From assembly GCA_038993745.2 (NCBI GenBank), contig CP160629.1, positions 1,736,001 to 1,800,000 of the forward strand: a stretch of DNA of 64,000 nucleotides. Reading direction: 5' to 3'. A model generated the notes under the pieces. That model worked only from the letters and a program-made list of their open reading frames with translations, did not search any database and was not told the origin of the DNA. Origin of the DNA: Aliivibrio fischeri. GTDB taxonomy: Bacteria; Pseudomonadota; Gammaproteobacteria; Enterobacterales; Vibrionaceae. The translations under genes and the position numbers were made by a program. Every line of letters starts with the position of its first letter. The first letter of the stretch is position 1. This document shows, one piece after another, positions 9,383 through 18,445 of the stretch.

Positions 9383-10260
9383 GTATCTAAATTACATAGA
9401 ATACTCCATACCTTTTCACCGGCTGGATGTAACCTTGCTTGATAACGATACGCATAATATTCAATAGGAAGTCGCAGTGATTGGTCACCAATTATTGCGA
9501 CTTTTTTCTGTGCTAACTCTTCTTGAATACTGTAAGCAGGCAACCAAGCGATACCTTGTTTATTTAGTACCAACACCTTCAGCATATCAGTCATAGATGA
9601 AGAAAAAATAGGCATTAAGTTCACTTGGTCTCTTACGATCTCGACCTGTCTTCCCATGTAAGATGTTGAACTATATGTTAACCAAGGCACAGCGCCTTGA
9701 GATATAAAATCATAAATAGGTTTTCCCATTTCATCACATGCACTCACAGGTAACAGCTCTGTTTTAGCAATAAGCTGAGACTGATAAGGTGGCAAACGTA
9801 AAATATCATCATCAAACGCTAATAATATGTCACATGCCCCCTCTCTTAACTCTTTTGTTGCTTCGTCTACGTCAATGGCTTCAACACTTAAAATCGGTTT
9901 ATAGTCTCCCTCATTAAACGCTCGTTGTATCTTAGGTATTAAACTTGTAGCCAAAGAGTGTGCCGCTGCAATTTGAACTACATTCCCACCTAATTGAGAT
10001 AAATCTGATATTTGGCTTATTCCAGCTTCAATCTGATTGACCAAGGTTCTTGCGGTTATTCGGAATAATTTACCACTTGGGGTTAACTCTATCGGTTTAC
10101 TCTTTCTATCGACTAATTCAGCACCTACAGTATCTTCTAATAAACGAATTCTTCGACTGAATGCGGGCTGAGTGACATTTCTTAATTCCGCAGCTTGTGA
10201 GAAATTTTTCACTTTTGCTAACACTAAAAAATCTTCTAGCCATTTACTTTCTACATTCAT
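9379..10260 (-). CDS. LysR-type transcriptional regulator
   Basis: 293 residues from the ATG at 10260, which is preceded by GAGG at good spacing; an ATG 15 bases upstream is less likely. The N-terminal winged helix-turn-helix is clear (FSQAAELRNVTQPAFSRRI), followed by the LysR effector-binding fold. The N-terminus resembles E. coli HypT/YjiE (KWL-DFL--NFSQAA--RNV-QPAFSRRIR), but the effector cannot be told. It is divergent from the racemase gene at 10565 and probably controls it. Its stop overlaps the end of the PAP2 pseudogene by four bases. Confidence 0.85.
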   Translation of the reverse strand: MNVESKWLEDFLVLAKVKNFSQAAELRNVTQPAFSRRIRLLEDTVGAELVDRKSKPIELTPSGKLFRITARTLVNQIEAGISQISDLSQLGGNVVQIAAAHSLATSLIPKIQRAFNEGDYKPILSVEAIDVDEATKELREGACDILLAFDDDILRLPPYQSQLIAKTELLPVSACDEMGKPIYDFISQGAVPWLTYSSTSYMGRQVEIVRDQVNLMPIFSSSMTDMLKVLVLNKQGIAWLPAYSIQEELAQKKVAIIGDQSLRLPIEYYAYRYQARLHPAGEKVWSILCNLDT

Positions 10261-10564
10261 TTCAACCTCATACAACCATTCTATTTGAGATAGTTATCAC
10301 TATTCCGAAACTGCATTATCACCATTCTTTAAAAAATTTTATGTCGGCTAAGCCAAAATATTCGCTTAAATTATCAAGTTATTTCGCTTTTATGTTTAAA
10401 AAACATCAAGAAAGATATTTACCGAGAGAAACATCAAATTTCCAACCATTGCACTATGCCGATTTGGCATGATGAAACAATTCTTAGCATTTAACAAAAA
10501 CCATACCGACTGACATTATTTATTTAGCTTATCCATCGCAAGATGAATTAAAGGAGTAAATATT
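10261..10564. promoter_or_regulatory. Divergent LysR/racemase promoter region
   Basis: 304 bases without a gene. A good ribosome site (AAAGGAG) lies just before the racemase ATG. LysR sites are too loose to assign by eye, and no RNA structure stands out. Confidence 0.45.
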
Positions 10565-11275
10565 ATGAACAAGAAATTAGGTATTTTAGGCGGTATGGGA
10601 CCTTTAGCAACGGTTGAGTTTATGTTGAAGATCATTAGTCAAACCCCTGCACATAATGACCAAGAACATATTCCGATGGTAGTAAGTAGCGTTCCACAAA
10701 TCCCTGACAGAACCGCTTTTATTATGGGACATGGACAAGATCCTTACCCTGAATTAAAACACAGCTTTGAGCAACTTGAGCAATCTGGTGCTGAATGTAT
10801 TGTTATCCCTTGTAATACCGCTCATTACTGGTATCCACAACTGAGTGCGACTAGCCATGTGCATACCATCAGTATCATCGATAGTGTTGTTCAAGAAGCG
10901 CAAACTCGTCGATATAAAACCGTTGGCTTATTAGCTACCACGGCAACAATGAAAGCAAGAATGTACCAACAAAAACTTAACCAATATCATATTGAGATCA
11001 TTGAAACTGATGACACTCAACAACGTGATGTCATGCAGGGAATTTACGAAGTAAAAGCTGGAAATATAGAAAAAGGAAAAGCATTAATGCTACCAGTATT
11101 CGAGTCAATGCTCGCTCAAGGTGCAGAGGCTGTCATTTTAGGTTGCACTGAAATTCCAGTTGCTCTGGCAGAACAAAACCTCAAGCAACCACAACAATGT
11201 TTAGATTCACTGGAAATCTTAGCTAAGTGTTGCGTTGATTGGTCTTATGAAGAACAAACCGCTTTAGCAAGTTAA
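10565..11275 (+). CDS. Aspartate/glutamate racemase family protein
   Basis: 236 residues with the family signature: N-terminal LGILGGMGPLATVEF, the first catalytic cysteine in VIPCNTAHYW, and the second in LGCTEIPVAL. These cofactor-free enzymes use the two cysteines as acid and base to invert amino acids such as aspartate or glutamate. It is preceded by AAAGGAG. The divergent LysR gene next door is the likely regulator. Its stop overlaps the convergent nrfF stop by four bases. The substrate is not proven. Confidence 0.88.
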   Translation: MNKKLGILGGMGPLATVEFMLKIISQTPAHNDQEHIPMVVSSVPQIPDRTAFIMGHGQDPYPELKHSFEQLEQSGAECIVIPCNTAHYWYPQLSATSHVHTISIIDSVVQEAQTRRYKTVGLLATTATMKARMYQQKLNQYHIEIIETDDTQQRDVMQGIYEVKAGNIEKGKALMLPVFESMLAQGAEAVILGCTEIPVALAEQNLKQPQQCLDSLEILAKCCVDWSYEEQTALAS

Positions 11276-11721
11276 CGATTTCTTCTTACTGAATTCACCG
11301 CCATGATGCAAAAAACGACAAGTAACAATAATGGTAATAACCAAAGTACGTATGTTTTAGCATTTAATGGCGGTTCATATAATACAAAATCACCAAATCG
11401 ATGCGTCATAAAAGCAATCACTTCTTCTTCACTCTTTCCTGCTTTAATCTGTTGATACACAGTTAATCGTAAATCTTTAGCAATAGGTGAGTTGGACTCT
11501 ATTAAGTTTTGATTTTGACATTGTGGACATCGCAAGCGTTTAGCCAGTTCAATCGCTTGCTTTTGTTGCTCTTGGGAGGTGAACTCAAATAATTCAACGC
11601 TCTCAATAACGTCTTTATCTGCAGAAACAAATAAGCCATTACTGCTATCTAATGCAGCGTTGACTGAAAACACACTCAATAAACAGAATAAATACAGTAA
11701 TGATTTAAAAGAATGCTTCAT
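11272..11721 (-). CDS. nrfF: NrfF/CcmH-type cytochrome c heme lyase subunit
   Basis: 149 residues: a signal peptide, then a CcmH fold with LRCPQCQNQNLIESNSPIAK (the redox CxxC that handles the apocytochrome cysteines) and a C-terminal membrane anchor. With NrfE and NrfG it forms the heme lyase that attaches heme, including the Lys-ligated CWSCK heme of NrfA. It is the last gene of the nrfB-to-nrfF operon, and its ATG overlaps the preceding stop. Confidence 0.88.
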   Translation of the reverse strand: MKHSFKSLLYLFCLLSVFSVNAALDSSNGLFVSADKDVIESVELFEFTSQEQQKQAIELAKRLRCPQCQNQNLIESNSPIAKDLRLTVYQQIKAGKSEEEVIAFMTHRFGDFVLYEPPLNAKTYVLWLLPLLLLVVFCIMAVNSVRRNR

Positions 11722-12248
11722 TACTTTTCCTCAAAAAAATCAGCAAATTCACGTTGCCACTTTTCTTCATTCAACGCGCCAGTAAATCGATGTAATATCT
11801 TGCCATGTTGATCAATAACAAAGGTTGTCGGCGTTCCATAAACCCCTAAATCCATGGCTAAAATCCCTTGAGGATCATAAATAACAGCTTGATATGGATT
11901 ACCAGTTTGCTCTAATACCTGTTTTGCTGCACTTCTATTATCACGGTAATCTAGACCAATAATTGGTATCCCTTGCTCTTTAAGTTGATGTAAAAATTGA
12001 TGCTCTGTTTTGCATATTCCACACCATGCCGCCCACACATTAAGCAAGGTAAGTGAATCATTATGAAAAATAGATTCCGTTAAATACGTAGAGGCGTCGG
12101 TGACATCTGATAATTTAAAAGCAGGAACCATTTCCCCCACCATTGCTGTAGAACCTGAGGATTCCTTGGTTTCTAACCCACTTAATAACACAAAAAAAAC
12201 TGCAATACACAAAATGATAGCAGTGAGAACCTTAGCTATTTGCTTCAT
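11721..12248 (-). CDS. DsbE/CcmG-type periplasmic thioredoxin of the nrf operon
   Basis: 175 residues: an N-terminal membrane anchor (about residues 7-24) and a thioredoxin fold with WAAWCGICKTEHQFL as the redox CxxC and the cis-proline region YGTPTTFVID. DsbE/CcmG proteins keep the apocytochrome CxxCH cysteines reduced for heme attachment. It lies between nrfE (four-base ATGA overlap) and nrfF, so it is a dedicated helper for the Nrf cytochromes. Confidence 0.88.
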   Translation of the reverse strand: MKQIAKVLTAIILCIAVFFVLLSGLETKESSGSTAMVGEMVPAFKLSDVTDASTYLTESIFHNDSLTLLNVWAAWCGICKTEHQFLHQLKEQGIPIIGLDYRDNRSAAKQVLEQTGNPYQAVIYDPQGILAMDLGVYGTPTTFVIDQHGKILHRFTGALNEEKWQREFADFFEEK

Positions 12249-14131
12249 GCTGTTTTTCTCTTTCTTTTAACCATAGCGAATACCCCTCCAACACACATTA
12301 ACAATGAGCCAAACCAAATCCATCTCACGTACGCTTTATATTGCAATCGTAACGCAAAACTTCCATCTTTTAATTTTTCGCCCAGTGTAACGTATATATC
12401 GCCGTGCCAAAACCAGAGCATTGCCGGCTCACTCATGTTCATCACTCGTACTTGATAATGTCGACGTTGAGGGTGAACATTCGCTATTTCTTTCCCATTT
12501 TCATAAATACGTAAATTCGCTTGCTCTGCTGTATAATTAGCACCAACTAATAGCTCAGTCTCTTTATAATGGATATCATAATTCGCAAGTTTCGCACTCA
12601 TTCCAGGCTCCATTTTTGCACTGGTTTCAAATGAATGATAACTGTTCATCGCAGCGCCAATCATAACCACAGCCACCCCAATATGCGCGATTGCCATGCT
12701 TATATTTTTACCTTTAGATCGTTTTATTTCCCACACCGTTCCAATAATAACGGCAATAGATAAGATCCACACAATAAGAGGAATAACGTAAATACGATCA
12801 TATTGAAGTGTATAAATCAGTATTCCACTAATAACTGAACTGCCAATGAATATGGCTGTATTTTTTATTGTTGCTATCTCTGCTTTCTTATTCCATTGCA
12901 CAAAAATAGATAACGCCATCATACCGAGTGCAATAAGCGCCATTGGAACAAAAAGTAAATTAAAATAAGGTGCCCCTACCGAAATATTCCCTAACCCTAA
13001 TATCTGAAAAATCATAGGATAAAACGTACCAAGTAATACCGTCATCGTTGCAATTGCGAATAAGCCACACAACACTAAAAATAGAAAATCACGACTGATA
13101 AAACGTTGGATAGGTTCACTGTTAATTTGTCTGCTTTTTACTGTATAAAGGCTAAAAGAGAACAACATTACAATAAACAAAATCAGTAATAATATGATGC
13201 CCCTTGTTGGATCTACTGCAAACGCATGAACCGACGTTAATACCCCTGAGCGAACCACAAAAGTCCCTAAGATACTCAAACAAAAAGTCATTAATGCCAA
13301 AATAATCGATGCTTTTAGTAATAGCTTTCTCTTATGACTAGCAATTAATGTGTGTAGTAATGCGGTGGATGTTAACCAAGGCAACAAAGAAGCGTTTTCT
13401 ACAGGGTCCCAAAACCACCATCCACCCCAACCTAACTCATAATAGGCCCACCATGAGCCAAGACTGATCCCAGCAGTAAGCAGTGACCAAGCAAGCAATG
13501 TCCAGTTTCTCGCATAGCCGACCCATTTAGATGGCACTCTTTTCATCATTAATGCAGCAAGTGCAAATGAAAAGGTAGCAGCAAAACCAACATAACCGAG
13601 ATATAGCAATGGGGGATGAAATATCAATCCAATATCTTGTAACATTGGATTCAAATCTCGTCCTTCTAAAGGCGTATTGGCATAAATAATAAAAGGATTA
13701 GATGCAAATAAAGTAAAGGCTGAAAAGATAACAATTAATCCATTTAATATTAAAAGAACTCTTACTAAATAAGATTGCTCAATGCTTTTTCTTTTTAATG
13801 TAATTAAGCCAACCCATAAGGTGAGTGTTAATACCCAAAATAGTAATGAACCTTCATGCCCACCCCAAATCGCAGCAATTTTAAAAAATACAGGTAATGC
13901 AGAGTTAGAGTGTTCGGCTATATATCGAATAGAAAAATCATCAATATAAAACCCATAACCTAAAGCAGATATGGATAAAATACAGAAAAGAGCCGTTAAC
14001 AATGAAAGTGGGAAAATAGATACTGCCCAATTGTCTTCATTTCTAAAAATACCGTAACTTGCTGTCACACAAGCAACAGCAGACAACACCATAGTGGTTA
14101 TTAACCAAAACTGTCCAATTTCAGCAATCAT
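12245..14131 (-). CDS. nrfE: NrfE/CcmF-type heme lyase, large subunit
   Basis: About 628 residues, polytopic. The CcmF WWD signature is clear: WGGHEGSLLFWVL near residue 90 and GGWWFWDPVENASLLPWL near residue 230. I chose the ATG at 14131 because it gives the canonical CcmF N-terminus MIAEIGQFWLI and has GGAG in front; a GTG at 14152 is the longer alternative. Together with NrfF and NrfG it attaches heme to NrfA. A perfect inverted repeat separates it from nrfD. Confidence 0.9.
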   Translation of the reverse strand: MIAEIGQFWLITTMVLSAVACVTASYGIFRNEDNWAVSIFPLSLLTALFCILSISALGYGFYIDDFSIRYIAEHSNSALPVFFKIAAIWGGHEGSLLFWVLTLTLWVGLITLKRKSIEQSYLVRVLLILNGLIVIFSAFTLFASNPFIIYANTPLEGRDLNPMLQDIGLIFHPPLLYLGYVGFAATFSFALAALMMKRVPSKWVGYARNWTLLAWSLLTAGISLGSWWAYYELGWGGWWFWDPVENASLLPWLTSTALLHTLIASHKRKLLLKASIILALMTFCLSILGTFVVRSGVLTSVHAFAVDPTRGIILLLILFIVMLFSFSLYTVKSRQINSEPIQRFISRDFLFLVLCGLFAIATMTVLLGTFYPMIFQILGLGNISVGAPYFNLLFVPMALIALGMMALSIFVQWNKKAEIATIKNTAIFIGSSVISGILIYTLQYDRIYVIPLIVWILSIAVIIGTVWEIKRSKGKNISMAIAHIGVAVVMIGAAMNSYHSFETSAKMEPGMSAKLANYDIHYKETELLVGANYTAEQANLRIYENGKEIANVHPQRRHYQVRVMNMSEPAMLWFWHGDIYVTLGEKLKDGSFALRLQYKAYVRWIWFGSLLMCVGGVFAMVKRKRKTA

Positions 14132-14158
14132 ATTGCTCCATACATTTTTCACATAAAA

Positions 14159-14196
14159 GCCATGCTTATGCTCATAATTATTGGCATAAGCATGGC
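14159..14196 (-). repeat. Intercistronic hairpin between nrfD and nrfE
   Basis: A perfect 13-bp inverted repeat (GCCATGCTTATGC with GCATAAGCATGGC, 12-base loop). On the transcribed strand a short TTTTAT follows. It could be a partial terminator or an mRNA-stabilising hairpin that sets different levels for nrfBCD and nrfE onward. Confidence 0.65.
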
Positions 14197-14205
14197 ATTA
14201 CCACA

Positions 14206-15162
14206 TTATACGACCGTCATTTGTCCTGCATACAACACAAACGTACGAAGCATTAATACACCAATTAAACTTAATGATGTCACAACAAAAATAAACCCTT
14301 TACCGTGAGCCAATTCCTTTGGAGCAAACGCATTCAAGGTTAAAGGAGCGATCATACCTAAACCAATAACGCCAACCCAGAACCATGTGCCCCAAAAACC
14401 ACCACCAATAGCAGCCCAAGCAGCAGCTTCACCTTGCCCTCCACTAAAGATTAAACCAGTAAAGAAGGTAACAAGTACGAACAACTCAAACAGTACAACA
14501 GGTCGTTCAAAGCTATGGATCCACTTCACCGAATGGCTATGGCTTGGTTCTTTAAAACCTAAAATACCAAACAGTAAACACGCCGCTGCACCAGACGATA
14601 AACTTGAGAACAAGAATAAAATCGGCAATACTGGGTTATTTAACATTGGATACGTTTGTAATGCTGATAATAAGAAACCGGTATAAGCCGCAAGCATAAT
14701 AGCAAGCACAGCTAAAAATATTTCTAACGCATTTTCAAACTGTTCAATCTTAAGCAACATAGTATCGATAAAGCCAAACTTTCCTTTTAGAAAGCTCATG
14801 ATATCCTTTCTAAACATTACGCCAAGCCAAGCAAATAGCACAGCCATATACACTTGGAATAGAATAACCCCCATCGACATCACGGATGTTGGGTTAAAGA
14901 AAATCATAATTTTCCAAAAAGAGAGTGGTTTGGTTAAGTGGAAAATCAAAATGGTTAAACCTGCAATAATGCCAAATGGCGCTAAAATTGCGGTTGCTTT
15001 GATAATGCCGTTATCTGCAGGGTTACCTTCAATCACTTTACGTTTTAAGTAAATCGATATCATAACCGCACCAGCAGACATACCGGCTAAGAAAAGGTAG
15101 ATCGCAATGATCCAATCCCATACTAAAGAGTCGAAATTAAACGCTGCTTCCCATGCACTCAT
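14206..15162 (-). CDS. nrfD: NrfD-type quinol dehydrogenase membrane subunit
   Basis: 318 residues with eight or so membrane helices and the NrfD/PsrC pattern (WDWIIAIYLFLAGMSAGAVM at the N-terminus). NrfD takes electrons from menaquinol and passes them to NrfC, then NrfB and NrfA. The gene starts one base after the nrfC stop. The usual length for NrfD is about 318 residues, so it is complete. Confidence 0.93.
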   Translation of the reverse strand: MSAWEAAFNFDSLVWDWIIAIYLFLAGMSAGAVMISIYLKRKVIEGNPADNGIIKATAILAPFGIIAGLTILIFHLTKPLSFWKIMIFFNPTSVMSMGVILFQVYMAVLFAWLGVMFRKDIMSFLKGKFGFIDTMLLKIEQFENALEIFLAVLAIMLAAYTGFLLSALQTYPMLNNPVLPILFLFSSLSSGAAACLLFGILGFKEPSHSHSVKWIHSFERPVVLFELFVLVTFFTGLIFSGGQGEAAAWAAIGGGFWGTWFWVGVIGLGMIAPLTLNAFAPKELAHGKGFIFVVTSLSLIGVLMLRTFVLYAGQMTVV

Positions 15163-15163
15163 C

Positions 15164-15850
15164 TTAAATCTCCCCTTTTAAATATGGAATCTTATACAAT
15201 TTAGGCTTGGTACCTAGATCCACTTTGTCACGGTATACCGGATTCGTATTTAATACGGCATTTATCTCGCTATTTTTGTCATTGAGATCACCAAAAGTCA
15301 GTGCTTTTGTCGGACAAGATTCAACACAAGCCGGTTGCTTACCTTCTGCTAAGTTTGTTTCACGGCAAAAATCACACTTATCTGCCGATTTAGTCACAGG
15401 ATTAAAGAAACGGACTTGGTACGGACAAGCAGCCAAACAATAGCCACAGCCAACACATTTTTCGTTATGAACATCAACAATGCCTGTTGTTTCATCTTTA
15501 TATGCCGCACCGGTAGGACACACCATTACACAAGGAGCATTTTCACAATGTTGACATGACTTACGAGTAAAACGGTATTCAACATCAGGAAACTCACCTT
15601 TGGGCTCACTACGGATGATTTCTAAACGTGTTACCCCTTCAGGAACACGGTTTACTTCTCTACATGCTTCCGTACATGCTGTGCAGCCGATACACACATT
15701 TTCATCATGAACCATACCATAACGCTTTGAACCATCTTCCATGGAATACGCTAAGGTTTTTTTACTGTTTATTAATGATGTTGTCGCTACACCTGTTGTA
15801 AAAATAACCGCACCTGAACCAGCTAAAAAATTTCGTCTAGAACAACTCAT
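15164..15850 (-). CDS. nrfC: NrfC-type 4Fe-4S ferredoxin, Tat-exported
   Basis: 228 residues. A twin-arginine signal SRRNFLAGSGAVIF is followed by four 4Fe-4S cysteine clusters: CIGCTACTEAC, CQHCENAPCVMVC, CVGCGYCLAAC and CDFCRETNLAEGKQPACVESC (shown in parts). It carries electrons from NrfD to NrfB on the periplasmic side. It is tightly packed between nrfB and nrfD, one base from each. Confidence 0.94.
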   Translation of the reverse strand: MSCSRRNFLAGSGAVIFTTGVATTSLINSKKTLAYSMEDGSKRYGMVHDENVCIGCTACTEACREVNRVPEGVTRLEIIRSEPKGEFPDVEYRFTRKSCQHCENAPCVMVCPTGAAYKDETTGIVDVHNEKCVGCGYCLAACPYQVRFFNPVTKSADKCDFCRETNLAEGKQPACVESCPTKALTFGDLNDKNSEINAVLNTNPVYRDKVDLGTKPKLYKIPYLKGEI

Positions 15851-15851
15851 A

Positions 15852-16445
15852 CTATTCTCCTAGCTTATTTTCTTTCTGATTAAAATCAGCGTGGCAATCA
15901 ACACACATCTTAATCTTCGCTGAATGGTCAAAAGAAAGCACAGCTTCTTTCTCTCCATGAACGATATGACAAGATGAGCAGGTTAGGTTTTTAGCGTGAA
16001 CGTCGTGTGTCCAACTATCTTCACGTAATCGATCTGGCGTATGACAATCAGTACATTGGCTATTAGCTTGTAAAATTTCATCAAACGAGAGGGTCACTTT
16101 TTCCGTGCCGACTTTTGATTGTGCTGCCGAATATTTTATAACTTGCGGTGCGCCTTCTCGGTGATCAGGCCCAATTGATTTATGACACTCTACACAATTC
16201 ACATCACGTTTAAGAATCGCAAATGACTCTTCCCCGTGTGATCCTTTAAGTGTCTCTTTTTCGTCTTTATGACATTGTGTACACGCATAATCGCGATCAC
16301 GAATTAATGTCACTTCATGTCGATTGGATGAGTTGGCCTCTACTTGGGGCGATTCATCCGCAGCAACATTCAGAGACAAACCATATAGACAAAATGCGAA
16401 GGTAAGCTTCAACATTGTGGCTATGGCTAATTTGACTTTGCCCAT
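15852..16445 (-). CDS. nrfB: NrfB-type pentaheme cytochrome c
   Basis: 197 residues from the ATG at 16445. A signal peptide is followed by exactly five CxxCH heme sites: CTQCH, CVECH, CTDCH, CSSCH and CVDCH. NrfB is the soluble electron carrier to NrfA. The start was set by the strong ribosome site GGAAGGA before MGKVKLAIATML; an ATG 39 bases upstream lacks this. First gene of the leftward nrf operon, divergent from nrfA. Confidence 0.92.
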   Translation of the reverse strand: MGKVKLAIATMLKLTFAFCLYGLSLNVAADESPQVEANSSNRHEVTLIRDRDYACTQCHKDEKETLKGSHGEESFAILKRDVNCVECHKSIGPDHREGAPQVIKYSAAQSKVGTEKVTLSFDEILQANSQCTDCHTPDRLREDSWTHDVHAKNLTCSSCHIVHGEKEAVLSFDHSAKIKMCVDCHADFNQKENKLGE

Positions 16446-16731
16446 TTTATATCCTTCCCTTTCCATTCTATTTATCAAATTCATAAATAGTTGGATGAGT
16501 AATTGTTGTTAAAGAGCTAGTGCTCTTCTTTGGTATCAATTCTCATTGGATAGTTAGCCACAACGCTTAACAAAAACATTTTATAATTAAATGTGTCTAA
16601 ATAATACAACTTATGTCTTTATTGTTACACTTATCTACTCCTTTTGTGATATAGACCCAGATACTTATATCTCTCTGTTATTTAAAGAAAATAAGAATCA
16701 TTCTTAATAAAGACAATCACAAATAACACTT

Positions 16732-16747
16732 AAGAGGTATACCTCTT
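16732..16747. promoter_or_regulatory. 16-bp palindrome with back-to-back NarL/P-like heptamers
   Basis: AAGAGGTATACCTCTT is a perfect palindrome. Each half fits the TACYYMT heptamer, but the halves point outward with no spacer, unlike the standard 7-2-7 arrangement. It could also bind another dimeric regulator. Confidence 0.45.
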
Positions 16748-16751
16748 TAAT

Positions 16752-16767
16752 GGTGATATTGATCACT
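16752..16767. promoter_or_regulatory. CRP-like site
   Basis: GTGA-N6-TCAC (16753-16766) keeps the core of the CRP consensus TGTGA-N6-TCACA. It lies just upstream of the FNR box. Confidence 0.45.
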
Positions 16768-16775
16768 TATGTAAC

Positions 16776-16789
16776 TTGATGTAAATCAA
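16776..16789. promoter_or_regulatory. FNR box upstream of nrfA
   Basis: TTGATGTAAATCAA matches the FNR consensus TTGAT-N4-ATCAA at every position. Its centre is about 60 bases upstream of the start point predicted from the -10 at 16830-16835, the spacing of a class I activator site. Confidence 0.8.
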
Positions 16790-16813
16790 CTCCTATATTG
16801 ATGTAAAAATTAA

Positions 16814-16829
16814 TACCTCTTAATTAGTA
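16814..16829. promoter_or_regulatory. NarL/NarP-like 7-2-7 site
   Basis: TACCTCT-TA-ATTAGTA fits the inverted heptamer pair TACYYMT-NN-AKRRGTA with one mismatch. It overlaps the upstream edge of the nrfA -10, so it may repress or tune rather than activate. Confidence 0.5.
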
Positions 16830-16835
16830 TATAAT
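16830..16835 (+). promoter_or_regulatory. Predicted -10 element of nrfA
   Basis: A perfect TATAAT, 80 bases upstream of the nrfA ATG. No good -35 is seen, as expected for an activator-dependent promoter. Confidence 0.5.
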
Positions 16836-16914
16836 TTACCTGTTTCCAATTCTGATTGATGGTCGCTTTCACAACGCTTGGCTAATTAATTAAAAGAATA
16901 TTGGAGATACAATA

Positions 16915-18351
16915 GTGAAAAAGCAATGGACCCGTCGTTCAGCCGCTGCAATAGCAATGGTGACTACTTTATTATTAAGTAGCCACAGCTTCGCTGCCTC
17001 TGAAAACAATGAACGAGTTGACCCTCGTAATGAAGCCTACGCAAAAGATCATGCCGATCAATATGATTCATGGCGATCTACCTCTGATAGTGTACAAATC
17101 GAAGATGCATTAGCTGAAGATCCTAATATGGTGATCTTATGGGCTGGCTACGGTTTTGCAAAAGACTACAACAAAGCTCGTGGACACTTTTATGCTGTCG
17201 ATGATGTAAGACAAACCCTTCGTACTGGTGGCCCAACCGATGAAAATTCAGGTCCGATGCCAATGGCATGTTGGAGCTGTAAAAGCCCAGATGTTGGTCG
17301 AGTTATCGAAGAACAAGGCGAAGATGGTTATTTCTCAGGAAAATGGGCTCGCTTAGGCAGTGAAATCCAAAACCCTATCGGCTGTGCAGATTGCCATGAT
17401 ACTCGTAGTGAAGAGTTTAAAAATGGTGGCCCTGCTCTTGCCTTAACTAAACCTCACGTTGAGCGTGCAATGGATGCCATTGGTAAACCTTTTGGTGATC
17501 AATCTCGTCTTGATCAACAAGCTGCGGTGTGTGGTCAGTGTCACGTAGAATACTACTTCACAGGTAAAACTAAAGCCGTAAAATTCCCTTGGGACAAAGG
17601 CACTACCGTTGACGAAATGGAAGAATACTATGATGAGATCGACTTTAAAGACTGGACTCACAAAGTATCTAAAGCGCCTATGTTAAAAGCGCAGCATCCT
17701 GGTTATGAAACATGGCGTGATGGCATTCATGGCAAAAACAAAGTGACTTGTGTTGACTGTCATATGCCTAAAGTAACCAAAGAAGATGGCACGGTGTACA
17801 CAGACCATAAAGTAGGCAACCCATTTGATCGTTTCGAAGATACCTGTGCAAATTGTCACACTCAATCTAAAGAAATGCTTCAAAGTGTTGTTGCAACCCG
17901 TAAAGCACAAGTACTTAAAATGAAACTGACTGCGGAGCGTCAAATTGTTGCAGCTCACTTTGAAGCTGGTGCGGCATGGAATGCAGGTGCTACTGAAAAA
18001 GAAATGACACCAATCCTACAAGACATTCGCCACGCACAATGGCGTTGGGATTATGCGATTGCTTCGCATGGTGTTCATATGCACGCACCAGAAGTTGCTC
18101 TAGAAGTGTTAGGTACCGCTGTCGATAAAGCAGCAGACGCTCGAACTAAACTTGTGCGCTTACTTGCGAAAAAAGGCATTACAGAGCCAGTAGCTATTCC
18201 TGATATTTCAACGAAAGCTGCAGCACAAAAAGCATTAGGAATGGACATGGAAGCGATGAAAGCTGAGAAGAAACACTTCTTAGAAACCGTTGTTCCAGAG
18301 TGGGAAGAACAAGCAAAAGAACGTGAAGCCCGAGATTACGAACCAATGTAA
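16915..18351 (+). CDS. nrfA: NrfA, ammonia-forming cytochrome c nitrite reductase
   Basis: 478 residues, the same length as E. coli NrfA. A signal peptide is followed by the diagnostic CWSCK active-site heme site (residues 119-123) and four CxxCH sites: CADCH, CGQCH, CVDCH and CANCH. It reduces nitrite to ammonia with six electrons in the periplasm. Unlike E. coli, where nrfA leads nrfABCDEFG, here it is alone on the plus strand, divergent from nrfB. An FNR box and other sites lie upstream, and a strong terminator follows. Confidence 0.97.
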   Translation: MKKQWTRRSAAAIAMVTTLLLSSHSFAASENNERVDPRNEAYAKDHADQYDSWRSTSDSVQIEDALAEDPNMVILWAGYGFAKDYNKARGHFYAVDDVRQTLRTGGPTDENSGPMPMACWSCKSPDVGRVIEEQGEDGYFSGKWARLGSEIQNPIGCADCHDTRSEEFKNGGPALALTKPHVERAMDAIGKPFGDQSRLDQQAAVCGQCHVEYYFTGKTKAVKFPWDKGTTVDEMEEYYDEIDFKDWTHKVSKAPMLKAQHPGYETWRDGIHGKNKVTCVDCHMPKVTKEDGTVYTDHKVGNPFDRFEDTCANCHTQSKEMLQSVVATRKAQVLKMKLTAERQIVAAHFEAGAAWNAGATEKEMTPILQDIRHAQWRWDYAIASHGVHMHAPEVALEVLGTAVDKAADARTKLVRLLAKKGITEPVAIPDISTKAAAQKALGMDMEAMKAEKKHFLETVVPEWEEQAKEREARDYEPM

Positions 18352-18383
18352 TTACGACTAGCTTAAACAGGTAGTAATAAATA

Positions 18384-18413
18384 AAAAGCCGACAGTTAAG
18401 TCGGCTTTTTTTA
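18384..18413 (+). terminator. Intrinsic terminator after nrfA
   Basis: A ten-pair stem AAAAGCCGAC/GTCGGCTTTT with a six-base loop and a T run. It may also act on the convergent nrfG transcript. Confidence 0.85.
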
Positions 18414-18445
18414 TGTTTCTTATTTATTAGTACAACTTATAAAGT

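Larger units (their letters stand above)
16446..16914. promoter_or_regulatory. Divergent nrfB/nrfA control region
   Basis: About 470 bases without a gene. The half near nrfA is dense in sites: a 13-bp palindrome (16693-16705), a 16-bp palindrome (16732-16747), a CRP-like site, a perfect FNR box, and a NarL/NarP-type 7-2-7 site overlapping a -10 element. Anaerobic and nitrate/nitrite control of nrf is well known in enteric bacteria. The half near nrfB shows no obvious site. Confidence 0.75.

Noticed and set aside
16693-16705. AAGAATCATTCTT palindrome as a Fur box
   Set aside because: Only five of seven positions in each half agree with the Fur 7-1-7 pattern, and nrf control by Fur is not expected.
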